From NCBI GenBank assembly GCA_963678675.1, contig OY783198.1, forward strand, positions 19,578,684 to 19,642,683: a stretch of 64,000 bases of DNA. The letters run 5' to 3'. The first letter of the stretch is position 1, and the number at the start of each line of letters is the position of its first letter. The translations under genes and the position numbers were made by a program. Below are positions 33,013 through 44,250 of the stretch, one piece after another. Under the pieces are notes generated by a model, which was not told the DNA's origin, made no database searches, and worked only from the letters and a program-made list of their open reading frames with translations. This DNA comes from Xiphydria camelus (Eukaryota > Arthropoda > Insecta > Hymenoptera > Xiphydriidae).

Positions 33013-33671
33013 TACGAAAACCAGCTTACGTTAGAAGGTACCAAGCCCGGTAGCCCAGGGCCATAAGGTCGGCCCTCCCCTGCACCCTCACCCACACTTC
33101 CGAACGCGCGGTCCTCCGCGTACGAACACGGGGCTCGCCCTCGTGTGGCCTATACTTTGCGTCGTGGTATCCGTATCTCAATCCGCTGGCCACAGGCCGT
33201 ACGAAAGAGAAAGAAAACGCGGGAGAGAGTTGAGAGAGAAAGGAAGAGAAAGAAGGCGCGGAGAGACTATATATGGAGGAGGAGAGGTGTGGAAGGAGCA
33301 GGAGAAAGAACGAGAGAGAGAGAGAGAGCCCCCGGTCCCCGCGCGTTGCGTCCGGCCCCCGACTCCGTAATTTTCTAATTATATACTCGAAAATAATTGG
33401 TTATTATCCCCCTCGCGGAGCTCGTGTGTGATGCTGTGGACCGCGGATGCTCTCGGTCTCAAAGCCTAAAGGGAATCACGAGCGCGTCACGGAGGGCAAG
33501 GGACTCGCCATTTAAAATCCTGGCAAGAAGTGTTTGGCGCGAAAAAAAGGCAGCTTCGAGAGCGAGCCGAGTATAAGGAGGAGAAGGTGGAGGAGGAGTG
33601 CAGGAGGACTTGGGACGAGGGGGGACGTCGATTGATATCGTCGATTTTCTTGTGACATTTTAATTTACTTC
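33013..33671. other. unique DNA with GA microsatellite
   Basis: Purine-rich at 33190-33330, with GA repeats at 33312-33328. ORFs at 33143-33378 are low-complexity. No gene. Confidence 0.5.
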
Positions 33672-33919
33672 TACACTGGAAAAAATAACTTGATCGATCA
33701 AACCATAATCCCGGAGATGATGATCAAACCGTTTGGTTGATTATTACGGATCCTCCATTTGTTTGGTTAAACTGATCAATTTTTGGATAGCCTAATTAAA
33801 CGTTTGGTCGGAATAACTTGATATTTAGTTCGACTGACCACAGTATTTTGGTTAGAATAATTAAACACGTTTAACTAGATGCGCTTTCTCATTTTAATCT
33901 AATTGTTTTTCTCAGTGTA
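33672..33919. mobile_element. family A element, complete
   Basis: Ends TACACTGGAAAAAATAACTT and TTGTTTTTCTCAGTGTA. Interior GGAGATGATGATCAAACCGT, TTTGGTTAGAATAATTAAAC and AACTAGATGCG as in 36668 and 46550. Confidence 0.85.
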
Positions 33920-33938
33920 TAATTCTGGTTATATAGCC

Positions 33939-34092
33939 GTACACTGTAAACAATTATCCGGTGTAGACCTATACATATAAACCACTTTTGGTGTAAGATA
34001 ACAATGGAATTAAGACTGAATGACACCGGATGTGGTACATATAGTCTCACACCGGTAAAATGTTGTTATTTATTAACACTATTTTTTTACCA
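33939..34092. mobile_element. family M element, copy 1
   Basis: It starts TACACTGTAAACAATTATCC and contains CCACTTTTGGTGTAAGATAA, AAGACTGAATGACACCGGAT and GTGGTACATA. The reverse-oriented copy is at 59399-59552. Confidence 0.75.
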
Positions 34093-35377
34093 TTTTTTAA
34101 AAATCGTAATTAAATGAATCGAATAAAAATATCCACGCGGTATTAAAAATATCGACTCTGGTCGACCAGCGATTCCCGGCATCCCTATTCGATAATAATA
34201 ATTATCGAGACTCGTATATTTTTAGCAATACTTATCCGACGACTCTCGCCTTTCCCGCGAGGGAAGCCGCACGAGAGGAGAGAGAGAGAGAGAGAGCGCC
34301 TCGATGTTATCTCCCGGGGAAGCGGAGGAGAGATTCACGAAAGCGAGAAGAGGCGAAGGGGATGAGCCGGTGGAAGGGGAAGGAGCGGCCAACGCCGGCG
34401 TCTAATTTGCGTCGAGAGCAACGCGGGAGTCTAGAGGGTTGCCGGTGCTGCTGGCGCTCTTGTGCCACTGCAGGGGTTGGTTGGGTATTAATAAAAACGG
34501 TAACAAATAGGACGTGCAATATCTAAAATCGAGCCTCCCGAGAGACTCGGCGCGGCCGCGCGCGAGGGAGGACGCAATATTTTCCGAGCGGGGTGACCGC
34601 GGCTCCGGAGAAAGGCGATATCTGCGCTATCTAGGGCTGTAAGAATCGTGAAGGATCGACGGGGATCGCGGGGTCGACGGAAATGCACAAGTCGAATGCG
34701 GCGCCGAGACGCGCCGGCGAGGTTGATGACGGCACCCCCCGATCCTGACGTGTTACCCCGATGAAACATGTGGTAGCGATGTCAGGGCCCGTCCGGGTTA
34801 CCCGCGGAGCGACGGTCATTAGTTTACTACCGGCGGCGACATTGGTTCGCATTAGTGAACATTTGTTTACAAGTCCGTGAGGCGATATCGAGGGAGATCG
34901 GGATCGCGGAGGGAGATCGACGGGAGAGATGTCGATTGACCGGCGCCGAACGGGGTGATTTCGAATTCGAGCGTATCACGTCCGCGCGGATGCCGTGCCG
35001 CGGGGGCTACCCAGCGGGATCGGTTCGTTCTGATATCGAAGCACCGTGGGAGTGAAAAATGTCACCTATCGCTTCTTCGCGACGCGGTTGAGCCCTCTTT
35101 ACAATTTCAATGAAGACGAAAAATTCTTCCGATGGTAGCCTGACCCAACGCGCGATCTGTTCTGCCTTTCGATCTGGTACGCCGCATCGGAAAAGGCGGC
35201 TATCTTCTATCTGCAGATCGAGAGATTGAAGGAAGAGACCGTAATGCACCAAATGTCTCGGAATTTGCGCCAGAGTAAGTTGGGTTGTCTAGTTTTAGGG
35301 GTCAGTTCACAGCTGTCGATATTCCCTGTGATCGGATAACCCTTTTTACAACAGTGTATATAGTATTTTAGGAGAAT
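34093..35377. other. mostly unique DNA, one exon-like stretch
   Basis: A GA microsatellite lies at 34277-34296 and CpG-rich sequence runs to 35040. A weak exon-like segment at 35139-35274 is listed separately. No complete gene. Confidence 0.4.
35139..35274 (+). other. weak candidate internal exon
   Basis: A plus-strand frame free of stops runs from a possible acceptor AG (35137-35138) to a consensus donor GTAAGT at 35275. It encodes LFCLSIWYAASEKAAIF followed by YLQIERLKEETVMHQMSR, with codon third positions that look mildly coding. The acceptor has a poor pyrimidine tract. The opposite strand is also open (35007-35252), so composition alone could explain it. Product unknown. Confidence 0.15.
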
Positions 35378-35653
35378 TGCACTGTCAGAAGTTGTTAAAA
35401 GATTCCAGCACATTTACGAATTAAATTTACTAGTGCAAATGTGACATTCAAGAACAATTGGGAACTCACGATACATATTGTGATTTTACGATATCTTATT
35501 GCGATTCTACAATATTCATCGTGAATTTTCTTATACATTCCTTGTGGAATTTGTGTTTTCGCATCAAATCGCTAGCAGTTTTACCATACTTTTGCATTTG
35601 TCAAAGGCTTCAAACACAATTCGTGAATTCGAAACAGAAATTTTTAACAGTGT
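35378..35653. mobile_element. family L element, copy 1
   Basis: Ends near GCACTGTCAGAAGTTGTTAA and TTTTTAACAGTGTGG. Interior AAGAACAATTGGGAA, ATTTTACGATATCTTATTG, TTATACATTCCTTGTGGAAT and TTTTACCATACTTTTG. Collinear with 61196-61472. Confidence 0.8.
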
Positions 35654-36667
35654 GGTACATTACACCGTGGAGCAGATGTTCGAACGTATTACATTCGCAT
35701 GCCTGCGCGACTTTAATTCGGCATCATTTCGATGAAGATCTCGGGTCACCACCTTCCGCTCGCGAGAGAGAGATACGACTAAATTCTCATTAATTCCCCC
35801 GGCGTCACAGCTCATCCAACGAAACGACGACCCGGGTCTGTCAGCTAATTTCGAAAGGGGGGGGGGGGGGGTCGAAGGTTTCACCTGCGGGAACCGGGGG
35901 TCGACCCGACGCACCGGAAGGAGTCGACTACGCGAGAAAACGCCTCGCGCGAGACACTCGCGTTCGAGAACAATGACTTCCCGTCGCCCGCGTTGCACGC
36001 ACGCGAGGAAAGGACAATTTGTATATATATACTGGTATATTCCGACTCGAAGTTAAAAGGCGGCCGCGGGTGAACTTAATACATATTAAAGCAGGAAACA
36101 CCGGGTCCAGGTTATACGCTCGCCCGTATATAGCTCAGATGTCGAAAGGTTATCTGCGACGTCGGACCCGCAACCCCGCGCAGGAACCGACGCACGAGCG
36201 CGGAGCAGAGCTCGCACACGGGACTCCGACACGGCGCGCGCGGTCCGTACAAAATGAAATTCAATCTTTGACTCGGGAATTTGCATACTTTCCCCGCTCG
36301 GAAGCGAACAACTGTCAACGCATAAACACGGCATTAGCATAAAAGGGCCGGCGTAGGATCAATCCTGTGGAGCGGAGGGATGGGAGGGCGGAGGGCGGAG
36401 GGGAGACGCGGAAAAGGACCTCGACGATAGGTGACCCGTCGCGGGAGGAGGAGGAGGAGAAAAAGAAGAAGAGAAAGGAGAGGAGGAGCGGGAGATTTTG
36501 GAGAGTTCGGAGATTCGATCTGATTCCTCGCGAGGAGTCATCGCGCCGCGGGAAAGCGTCGAGGAGAGACTCGGGGTCCTCGCTGATGTCCGCTAATGGG
36601 GAAGAGGTTCCGCGCGCGTATTGGTTGCGCTCCGAGGGGTATTCGTTTCCTTTGGTAGGTACCTAGG
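35654..36667. other. unique CpG-rich DNA with G15 run
   Basis: A run of 15 G occupies 35857-35871. A perfect ATTTGCAT octamer lies at 36279-36286, which is not above chance for this length. No gene recognised. Confidence 0.45.
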
Positions 36668-36937
36668 TACGCTTAGGAAAATTACTTGGTCGATTTAACC
36701 AAAATCCTGGAGATGATGACCGAACCTTTTGGTTATGTAAATATGGATTCTCTCCATCTGTTTGGTTTGACTGACCACTTTTTGGTTAGAATGACTAAAC
36801 CTTTGGTTGGAGTGACTAAACATTTGGTTCAAACAACTAAATATTTGGTTCAGCTGACCAGTATTTTGGTTAGAATAACTAGACGTATTTAACTAGATGC
36901 TTTTCGTCATTTCAACCTAATTATTTTTCTCAGTGTA
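36668..36937. mobile_element. family A element, complete
   Basis: Degenerate left end TACGCTTAGGAAAATTACTT, right end TTATTTTTCTCAGTGTA. Contains AACCAAAATCCTGGAGATGA, six TTTGGTT units and GTTAGAATAACTAGACG. Followed ten bases later by another family A copy. Confidence 0.85.
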
Positions 36938-36946
36938 CTAGTCTGC

Positions 36947-37129
36947 TGCTCTGAGAAAAATATATTTGGTCAATTTAACCAAAATCTTGGAGAAGATGAC
37001 CAAACTGTTTGATGAAATGTGGATTCTACATCTGTTTGGTTGAATTGATCACTTTCCGGTTCGAATAACTAAACGCGTTTAACTACATACGTTTTGTCAG
37101 TTTAATTTAATTATTTTTCACAGTGTGTA
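36947..37129. mobile_element. family A element, internally shortened
   Basis: Left GCTCTGAGAAAAATATATTT, right TTATTTTTCACAGTGTGTA. Shares AACCAAAATCTTGGAGAAGA and TAACTAAACGCGTTTAACTA but lacks the central TTTGGTT block. Confidence 0.8.
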
Positions 37130-37600
37130 CTGTCAATAAAATATTTTTTGAACCAAGACCATACGATCTTAACAATTTTTAAGAATACAGATTCCCCTAC
37201 TCAAAATATCTATCAAAAGCAGATAAGGAGAAACTTTTCCATTTGCGCTATGCGCTTTTATCCCTTTTCATTATATAAACGATAAAAAATGGATCAAAAT
37301 TGCATCCGAATGTATCAGATCTGTGAATGTTATCTGTAACCGCACATTTTTGAACACATATATGTACTACATATTCAAATCTAATAAATTCGTATATGAT
37401 TTTTATCCGTTTTCACATCAATTTTTAATAGAAATTTAGGGCAGGGACAAGACATTCCTCCTGTGCGAAAAAAATAATTACTCGAACCTATCAGATATTC
37501 TCTAGCACGAAGCAAACTATAACTTGATCCTGCTATTATATAATGTTTTTGATTGAAGAAACAAACGTTTTGGCACCAGCAATTGTTTCTCTCGTCGTAC
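37130..37600. mobile_element. family B element, enlarged copy
   Basis: Words TTTTGAACCAAGACCATACG, TTTTAAGAATACAGATTCC, TAACTTGATCCTGC and right end AGCAATTGTTTCTCTCGTC. About 470 bp against 275 for the copy at 40088, so extra sequence sits in the middle. It starts where the family A copy ends. Confidence 0.65.
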
Positions 37601-39480
37601 ATCTGGAAGTCTCCGTCGGAGACCTCTGATGTGTGTTACCCGTGAGACTTACGATGATGCCGTGTGCAATAGAAACGATCCTGTCTACAGGACGGTTCCC
37701 ACTCGCCAAGTACTTCTTCTTCAACCCTTCAAATCGAAGGTACGCGGCCGATTCTCGATATCATCAAACGATGATCTATCGCTCGATCGAACCTTCCTCG
37801 ATCGGCACTCGGAAGGATTCCTGAGAACCTCTCGCTCCGGTCTACCCACATAATAAGCATCCCTCGACGAGAGAGAGAGAGGAGAGAGTGAAAGAGAGAA
37901 AACGAGACGAGCCAAGGAAAGAGAAAGACAGTTCGAATCTCTCCCCGCATCGCGCAAACCGCTCACCAATTGCCCCGCGCGACCTATGGCCCCTGCGTTG
38001 GGCCCTCGCGGCACGGTGACCCGCAGCGGAGCTCGGCACTTTGCGGTTCGCAGGCGCGCTCGGCGCGGCGAGAGGGGAGAAATTAGCGATTGCCGAACGG
38101 CGCTCGCGCGAGAGACAAAAGGCCGGGACGAAGCGGGCGACCGAGGAGGACTCGGCCCCGCTTTGCCTCGCGGTCCACACGCGGTGGATGATGAAGTGGC
38201 CCTCTTGTTATCCCTAAATACCGCGCGCGGCTCATGAGCAAACACCGACCGCAGTGAGACTGCCCGCCGGTTAACACCGCCAGGCCCTATGGGGCCCCGT
38301 AAGACCCGCGCCTTAGGGGGGCTCGGGCCCCCACTGGCTTCTAGCACCCTTGTTCAACCCATTATAAACAAGGCCTGTCCGGACCCCAATGCATTATCCC
38401 CGTTCGTATTGGGTTAGGTACACTCTGTCTCCTCTTCTCTCATCTCACCTCCTCGCTCCGATCTCCCTCCCCCCGCCCGCCCCCTTTCGCGCCACCCCCC
38501 TCGCCGCGTTCCTCACCCGTACATACGCACGACGCCGCTACGGGAAACACACGAGAGAGCGTTGATTAAATACCGTACTAATTAAATAATTTATTATAAA
38601 CGGCCGTTTGCCTACGCGCTGATAAATGATCTTCATTTCTCCTCGCCGGGACTCGAGAACCGTGCAGCGGCCCGACGCCCAAATAGGATTTTCTGTTTGG
38701 ATGGAATGTCAGACGCACCGCGCGAGAGTCCTAACAATTGTTTAACGGATGGTGTACCTTACGCAAGCGAGACCGAATAACCGAGCTCGAGCGTGAAATT
38801 AAAGGCTTTGGTTTAGGCGCGAGGAGTTACGCTCTTTGGACGTTCCGCCTCGGCTTCGGGCATTATATCCTTACCGAATAAGTAATTCATTCGGCGGGGA
38901 GAGGGGGGCGATCTTTGAAATACGTCGCGACGGTTTTCCTTTTTAAATGTTTTCTCGCCGCGCGTAATCGGGAACTCTTAAATGGGAAGAATTATTATCG
39001 TGTCGTGTGTATTAACGGAGCGAATCGGGTATACGTTCGAGTGGTGTATAAATAAGTTGGAGAGATCGGCACTGGGTACCTAACCGTTTTTATCGGGCGC
39101 GTTGGACGAGGCCGAGACAGATGCGTTTTCGTTTTGTGGACCTTCCGGGCACGGGTCCGATTGTCGCGGTGAGTTTGCAGCGGAGAACGGCCTCGAGGAG
39201 TGTCGTCGAAGAAAAATCGTTATAAAAAGAGGTCTCGCGGACAGTTCGGAAGAGGAATCATCTCGTAAGAAAGACGTCGCGGGATCCAAATCGGATCGCG
39301 CAGATGTCCTTTTTAGCGGGGTCCGTACACAAAACGAGGACACGGGTCGTCTAATAAAGGGATTGCGGAGCGCGCGGGGCCTGGCTTTGCTTCGTCTCGC
39401 AGGATGAGCGGCGGGGAATTAGTGGTATACGAGATTTTGATGAATCTATGGTATTGTGTCAAATCACTCGTTTTTCTTCC
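37601..39480. other. unique CpG-rich and AT-rich DNA, possible regulatory core
   Basis: CpG-rich to 38560 with chance ORFs on both strands. From 38560 to 38830 there are homeodomain-like AT words (AATTAAATAATTTATTATAA) in unique sequence without repeats. The plus ORF at 39102-39407 is acidic/basic low complexity with no domain. Confidence 0.4.
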
Positions 39481-39726
39481 TACACAGGGAAAAAGAATTA
39501 GTTGGATCTATTGAAAATTACTTGCGGTGCCGTAGCTAATTATTTACTTACACCAATGAAATGTTTTAGTACTCCCCAATTTGATATCTCTTCCTTAAAA
39601 TCACGTGAAATAATATGTGATTGCATGAAAGAAATATTTCAATTATACGAAAAAAGATGAAATTGATCTAAAAATGACCCTGCGAGTAATTTTTAGTAGA
39701 TCCAACTAATTCTTTTTCTCTGTGTG
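39481..39726. mobile_element. family H foldback, copy 3
   Basis: TACACAGGGAAAAAGAATTA on the left and CAACTAATTCTTTTTCTCTG on the right. Interior TTGAAAATTACTTGCGGTGC and CCCCAATTTGATATCTC. Confidence 0.85.
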
Positions 39727-39860
39727 CGATATATTCCACGTAAGTAAATTTACGAATGGTAGGTACATGTACAAAGATGGGATGTTTATCGTTCAATTTC
39801 CTTTATTTAAAATAGAGATAAAATCGTTAAATATGATTGTACACCGAGGGAAATAATTAC

Positions 39861-40087
39861 TACACTGAGAGAAAAGTTCATTTGTAGTTAATAATTGTAT
39901 ATCTGATTATGGCGAAAGAAATATTTCATTGAGCCAAGTAAATAGATATTAATCATTAAACTGTCTCTTTCATTCAAACAGAAATAGAGTAATAGCTAAC
40001 GAATACTTGCTTGGTCCAAAGAAATATTTCTTTTGCCACAATTAAGTATACATATATTAACTATAAATAAACTGTTTTCTCAGTGTA
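39861..40087. mobile_element. family D foldback
   Basis: TA-flanked. Arms TACACTGAGAGAAAAGTTCA, TAGTTAATAATTGTATA, CGAAAGAAATATTTC and CCAAGTAAATA pair with the inverse set ending AAACTGTTTTCTCAGTGTA. It abuts family B at 40088. A stray ACACCGAGGGAAATAATT end lies just to its left. Confidence 0.85.
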
Positions 40088-40362
40088 GTATCAAAGAAGT
40101 TTTTCTTGAATCAAAAACATATGATCTTACAAATTTTTAGGAATACAGATTCTTCACCGCGAAGAATATATATTACCTATATATTCTTGATTGAAGAATA
40201 TCGTTGTAAGAACAAGAAATTCGGAAAAAAAAATCATTTTTCAAGCCTATCAAATATTTTCTTGCGCGAAAAAGACCGTGGCTCGATCCTGAAATTACCT
40301 ATATCATGTTTTTCACTGGAGAAAATATTTTTCTGGCACCAGCAATTATTTCTCTCAGTGTA
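40088..40362. mobile_element. family B element, best copy
   Basis: Words TCTTGAATCAAAAACATATG, AGGAATACAGATTCTTC, CTATCAAATATTTTCTTGCG, GTGGCTCGATCCTG and right end AGCAATTATTTCTCTCAGTG. Confidence 0.8.
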
Positions 40363-41409
40363 GGTACAATTGACGTGCATCTCAATTTGAGATTCTCAAA
40401 TTAAAGAAATTAGAAAACGAGTACTTTATTATTATCTATATAAAAAAGTATTTATTATACGATGCACACACGAATATGAGAGACATTTTCTCATACATGC
40501 ATGTACCTATGACATACTCTAAATTACAGTTCCGCAGCCGAGCATCGATTCCACCTCTACTCCTCGCCTCTCCCATTACGTTCGCACGACCAGTCGCTAT
40601 CCTCCTTATCTTCCCGGCCGTAGTCGTTGCGTCGTCGCGTATGCACTTTACGTGTGTCATCGTGCTCTCCGTACAAAGCTGCATCACGTATCCGACGATA
40701 AATTAGGGGAGCCACGTTATGCTCGCTACGAGATTGAATCGTTTCCGGTCGGCGCGCGTTTCCCTCGACGTATTACCGAGCCATTACCCTCCTCCGCGAA
40801 CCACCCCCGTACCGACCCCCACCCCCCACCGGGTACATCGGACGACACTCTTCGGTAAAATAGTTTGCAGGAACTAAGCGTACAAAATGCTCCCCCGAAA
40901 AGGACGCGTAGGCGCACACACACCGGATCAGAACGAATCATTAGAGCTCTTTGTGTACAATGGGGCGCACGTGGACCCCAGGAAGTTTAGCGAGGAAGCG
41001 GCTTTTTTAGCCGCGACCTCCCGCGCCGTGATATCTAAATCCCGAGAGCCCCTCGCGCCGGAACGAAACGGATCCTGCGCGCGTAACCGGGGATGATTTA
41101 CGATTTGCGATTCGAGTCATTCCGTTCCGTTCTTCCGCCCTCCCTTCCTTCCTCCTCGCGCTCCCGGTACTTCGCGGTGCGCGGAAGCGTGCTGCTCGTG
41201 AAGTCGAAGCTATACTCGGACGTCGATGGCGGATCGCTCTCGTTTGCGTAATTTTGGCCCGTTCGCGATAGACTGCGTGTAATAGCGAAATATTGTAGTC
41301 GAGAGCTTCGGACTGAGACTAGAGAGATGTATATGGCATACTTTATTCTATTTTTGTGATAGTCTGGAGACGTACCAGATGCATTCAAAATATGTTTGAT
41401 GGATTATCG
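40363..41409. other. unique intergenic DNA
   Basis: No repeat or gene recognised. Short ORFs at 40436-41096 are compositional. Confidence 0.45.
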
Positions 41410-41903
41410 CCACACTGACGAAAATAACTTGGTTAAAATGACAACACGCGCATTTGGTTAGCCATAGGAATTTAGTTATTTTAACCTAGATACTAGTAAA
41501 TTGAACCAAATATTTAGTTATTCTAATTACATGTTTAGTTATTCTAAATACACGTCTAGTTATTCTACACTGAAAGAGAGGACTCTTGGTTGAGCTAACA
41601 AAATATTTGGAATGAATACGAGCCAGCAAAACGTTTTTTTTTGGAATCGCAAAATTCCTTGGTTGATTTCACGAAAACTTCGATTGCAGAGCTAAACATT
41701 TGGATAATTCGACAAATATTTTTCTAGGTTATCAAATCATCTCAACAAAATTACTTTGTTGGCTACATTCTTTTTCTCAGTGTAACCAGGAGAAATGGTC
41801 AATTTAATCAAGCACAGATAGAGAGGATCCATATTTCACCAAACGACTTGGTTATGGTCACCAGGATTTTGGTTTGATTGACCAGGTTATTTTTCTCAGT
41901 GTA
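41410..41903. mobile_element. family A element split by family E
   Basis: Left end CACACTGACGAAAATAACTT, right end GGTTATTTTTCTCAGTGTA, reverse orientation to 33672. The sequence reads TAGTTATTCTA up to the insertion and resumes as TAACCAGGAGAAATGGTCAA, matching uninterrupted family A across the junction with a duplicated TA. Confidence 0.85.
41566..41784. mobile_element. family E foldback nested in family A
   Basis: TACACTGAAAGAGAGGACTC on the left and TTCTTTTTCTCAGTGTA on the right, with interior GAGCTAAACATTTGG and ATTACTTTGTTGGCTAC. It is the reverse complement of the 16676-16893 copy. TA on both sides. Confidence 0.88.
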
Positions 41904-43255
41904 ATACCGAATAAGTAAACGACAATTTCTCCTGCTCTTCCCACAAATCTACTTCGCGATTCTCCAGTCGAAATCGCACGCGAGAAAGACGCGAAAGAGA
42001 CACACCGAAACGGGATTCGTGTCTCTCGATCATCCGAAAGAATTGATAAAGGGTGCTCGATACGAATAATTGAGGAAGCCCGAACGAGAAGAGAAAGGGA
42101 GACGATTTTTTCATCCCCCCAACGCGCAGAAGCTCTCGTTCCATTCGCGCGACGACTCTTCCCCCCTTCTTCCTCTCTTGGAAGAAAAACTCGAAGTAGG
42201 AGCGCGTCACCGACTCACAAAACGTCGCGTCGTCGCACAATGCGATCTCCCGCCGGACCCCCGAAACCGATCCGGGCTCCGCCATTGTGACGTCGTCGAG
42301 CGATATTCAAAGCGTCGTAGCGAGCGAGGAGCGCGCGTTCGCTTCCACCCCCGCGCGACGTCGCGAGGGCACGAAGCCACCGGGACAAATTTCACCCCCG
42401 AAACGCGCGAATAAAGGATAAAAGGGGCCAAATTAACCAGTGAAAGCGGCATAAATCAAAATATTAGAAAATACCGAGCCGGCAGAGGTGCGCGGGGCCG
42501 ACCTGGCCGCGAGGATGAAGGATTTATGGGGCCTCCCGGTGTAAAAGGGGGCGTGCCACCCTCGTCCCTGTTGCATTCTGCATTCTGGACCACGGATCAG
42601 TCCGATACGAGAGACAGAGGGGGGGAGAGGGAGAGGAGGACTTTTGTTTAAAACATGATCTATCGCTTAAATACCTAACTGGACAATTTATGGGTTCGCC
42701 CCCTGGAAGGATGTTTTTTTTTCAGAACACCCCGGAGGACTCCCACGCTTTTGAATATTTTTTTCTCTTTCCGTTTCTCGCTTTTCCCCTCGCGGAACAC
42801 TCTCTCCCCCTCTCTCTCTCTCTCTCTCTCTCCTTCTCTTCCTTTCTCCCCTCTGTGTTAACGTTTCAAGCCGAAAGTTGACACGTTCCCCTTTGTCGGG
42901 GTCTAACGATTCTTTTATCATTTCGACACACTTTCGAGACTGCGCGGGAGGGAGCGCGGTCCCGCTCTCCAGATCCTCACACGTCGCTGCTCACCTGCGA
43001 AGATGCGGCAGCATGCGCGTTGATGCGCATAAATCAACGAGGAAACAACCGCGGCTGACGGGGAAACTTCCTTCTCTGGCGGCGGGGTTAAAAACTTTTC
43101 GACGAACGCGGGCACGGTAAATTACAGTGCGTAAGCGCCTCCAAATATTTGGAAATTAGAGTAATATTGGATCAATCGCGTGGTCGAAAAATTGCATCGA
43201 AAAAAACTGACGAAGTTGACGATTTGCAATAAAATTTCTCACGGTCAACCCTATC
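41904..43255. other. unique DNA with CT microsatellite
   Basis: CT run at 42811-42832 and purine-rich patches. Chance ORFs at 41896-42452 on both strands. No gene recognised. Confidence 0.45.
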
Positions 43256-43784
43256 GATTAACCCTCAGTGACCACCAGGGGTCTACTTGACCCAAGCTTC
43301 AATTTTGAAGCTGACCGTATTTCTTTTTTTTTTTAAATCATAACTAGACTCTCATCAGATCTCGGAAGAAATAGCTTCTTCTTAAAACTCGCACTACGAA
43401 CCTTCTTCGGACTTTGGATAAAATCATTTTTGAAACGTGCTCTATAGAACTATTTATTGCTTCGAAGTACTATATCTCATGAGAATCATCTGTTGACTTT
43501 ATTAAGAAAACTCTAAAAATGAAGAAGTTATGACACTTCAAGTGAAGCAGCTCATTTTTCACGCATCTACGTATTCACGATCATTTTTGAATATGTATGT
43601 CATCATTTCATTTCTTACGTACACACGGTGATTAGATATTCTATAGTGTTTGAAGAGTGTTCTATAATTTGTACGGATGCTATTCATGTGGCTGTGTGTT
43701 ATTTAAAAATCGATTGGGTCGATTTAACCGAGGTGTGACCATCGCGGAATTGTACGGACGTGTGACCACGAAGGGTTACATGAT
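43256..43784. mobile_element. possible element with TAACCCT ends
   Basis: The left TTAACCCTCAGTGACCAC and the inverse of the right end (TAACCCTTCGTGGTCACAC) resemble each other. The interior is AT-rich and non-coding. The TTAA at the left edge would suit a piggyBac-like element, but no TTAA is seen on the right, so the class is uncertain. Confidence 0.4.
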
Positions 43785-43851
43785 TGTAATTAAATTTTAC
43801 GAGGAGATAATTTATTTCATTTTAAAATAAACAAACCCAAATATTTCACCT

Positions 43852-44250
43852 TCCAGACGGAAATATTCTATATATTTTCTATGTAATCCATATCGCTGCT
43901 TCTCGTGAATAATGACACTATTCAAAAATCTACATTTTTCACGAAACGCATTTGTAATAATTATAAATGTCTAACCCCCTTAATATCTGAAAGGTACTGT
44001 CAGAAATTTAAATAGTAGTTTCACAGTATCTTTGAGATATTAAGGGTTACACATTTATAATTATTACAAATGCGTTTCCTGAAAAATGTAAGTAGATTTT
44101 TCAATAGTGTCATTATTCTCGAGAAGCAGCGATATGTAGTTTTGGTCATATATGGATTACATGGTTAATATAGAAATCATATACAATCCGTATATGTCCA
44201 AAACTACACATGGATTATATGCAAATTATGCAAAAGTTTTCCGCCTGGGC
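43852..44250. mobile_element. family I foldback, interrupted
   Basis: Left CCAGACGGAAATATTC, right GTTTTCCGCCTGGG. Subterminal TATTTTCTATGTAATCC pairs with GGATTATATGCAAATTATGC. Split by the foldback at 43892-44132. An ATGCAAAT octamer at 44219-44226 lies in its right arm. Confidence 0.8.
43892..44132. mobile_element. nested foldback, TATCGCTGCTTCTCG ends
   Basis: Arms TATCGCTGCTTCTCGTGAAT, AATGACACTATT, CGCATTTGTAATAATTATAA and CTTAATATCT pair with the inverse set ending CGAGAAGCAGCGATA. The TA flanks belong to family I sequence. Confidence 0.85.

Noticed and set aside
36279..36286. Perfect POU octamers ATTTGCAT here, at 9219-9226 and at 44219-44226 (complement)
   Set aside because: Three matches on both strands in 64 kb is close to the roughly two expected by chance, so I do not claim vvl autoregulation.
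39102..39407. 101-codon plus ORF
   Set aside because: The charged composition looks protein-like, but there is no recognisable motif, transcript signal or splice boundary, and the opposite strand is equally open.
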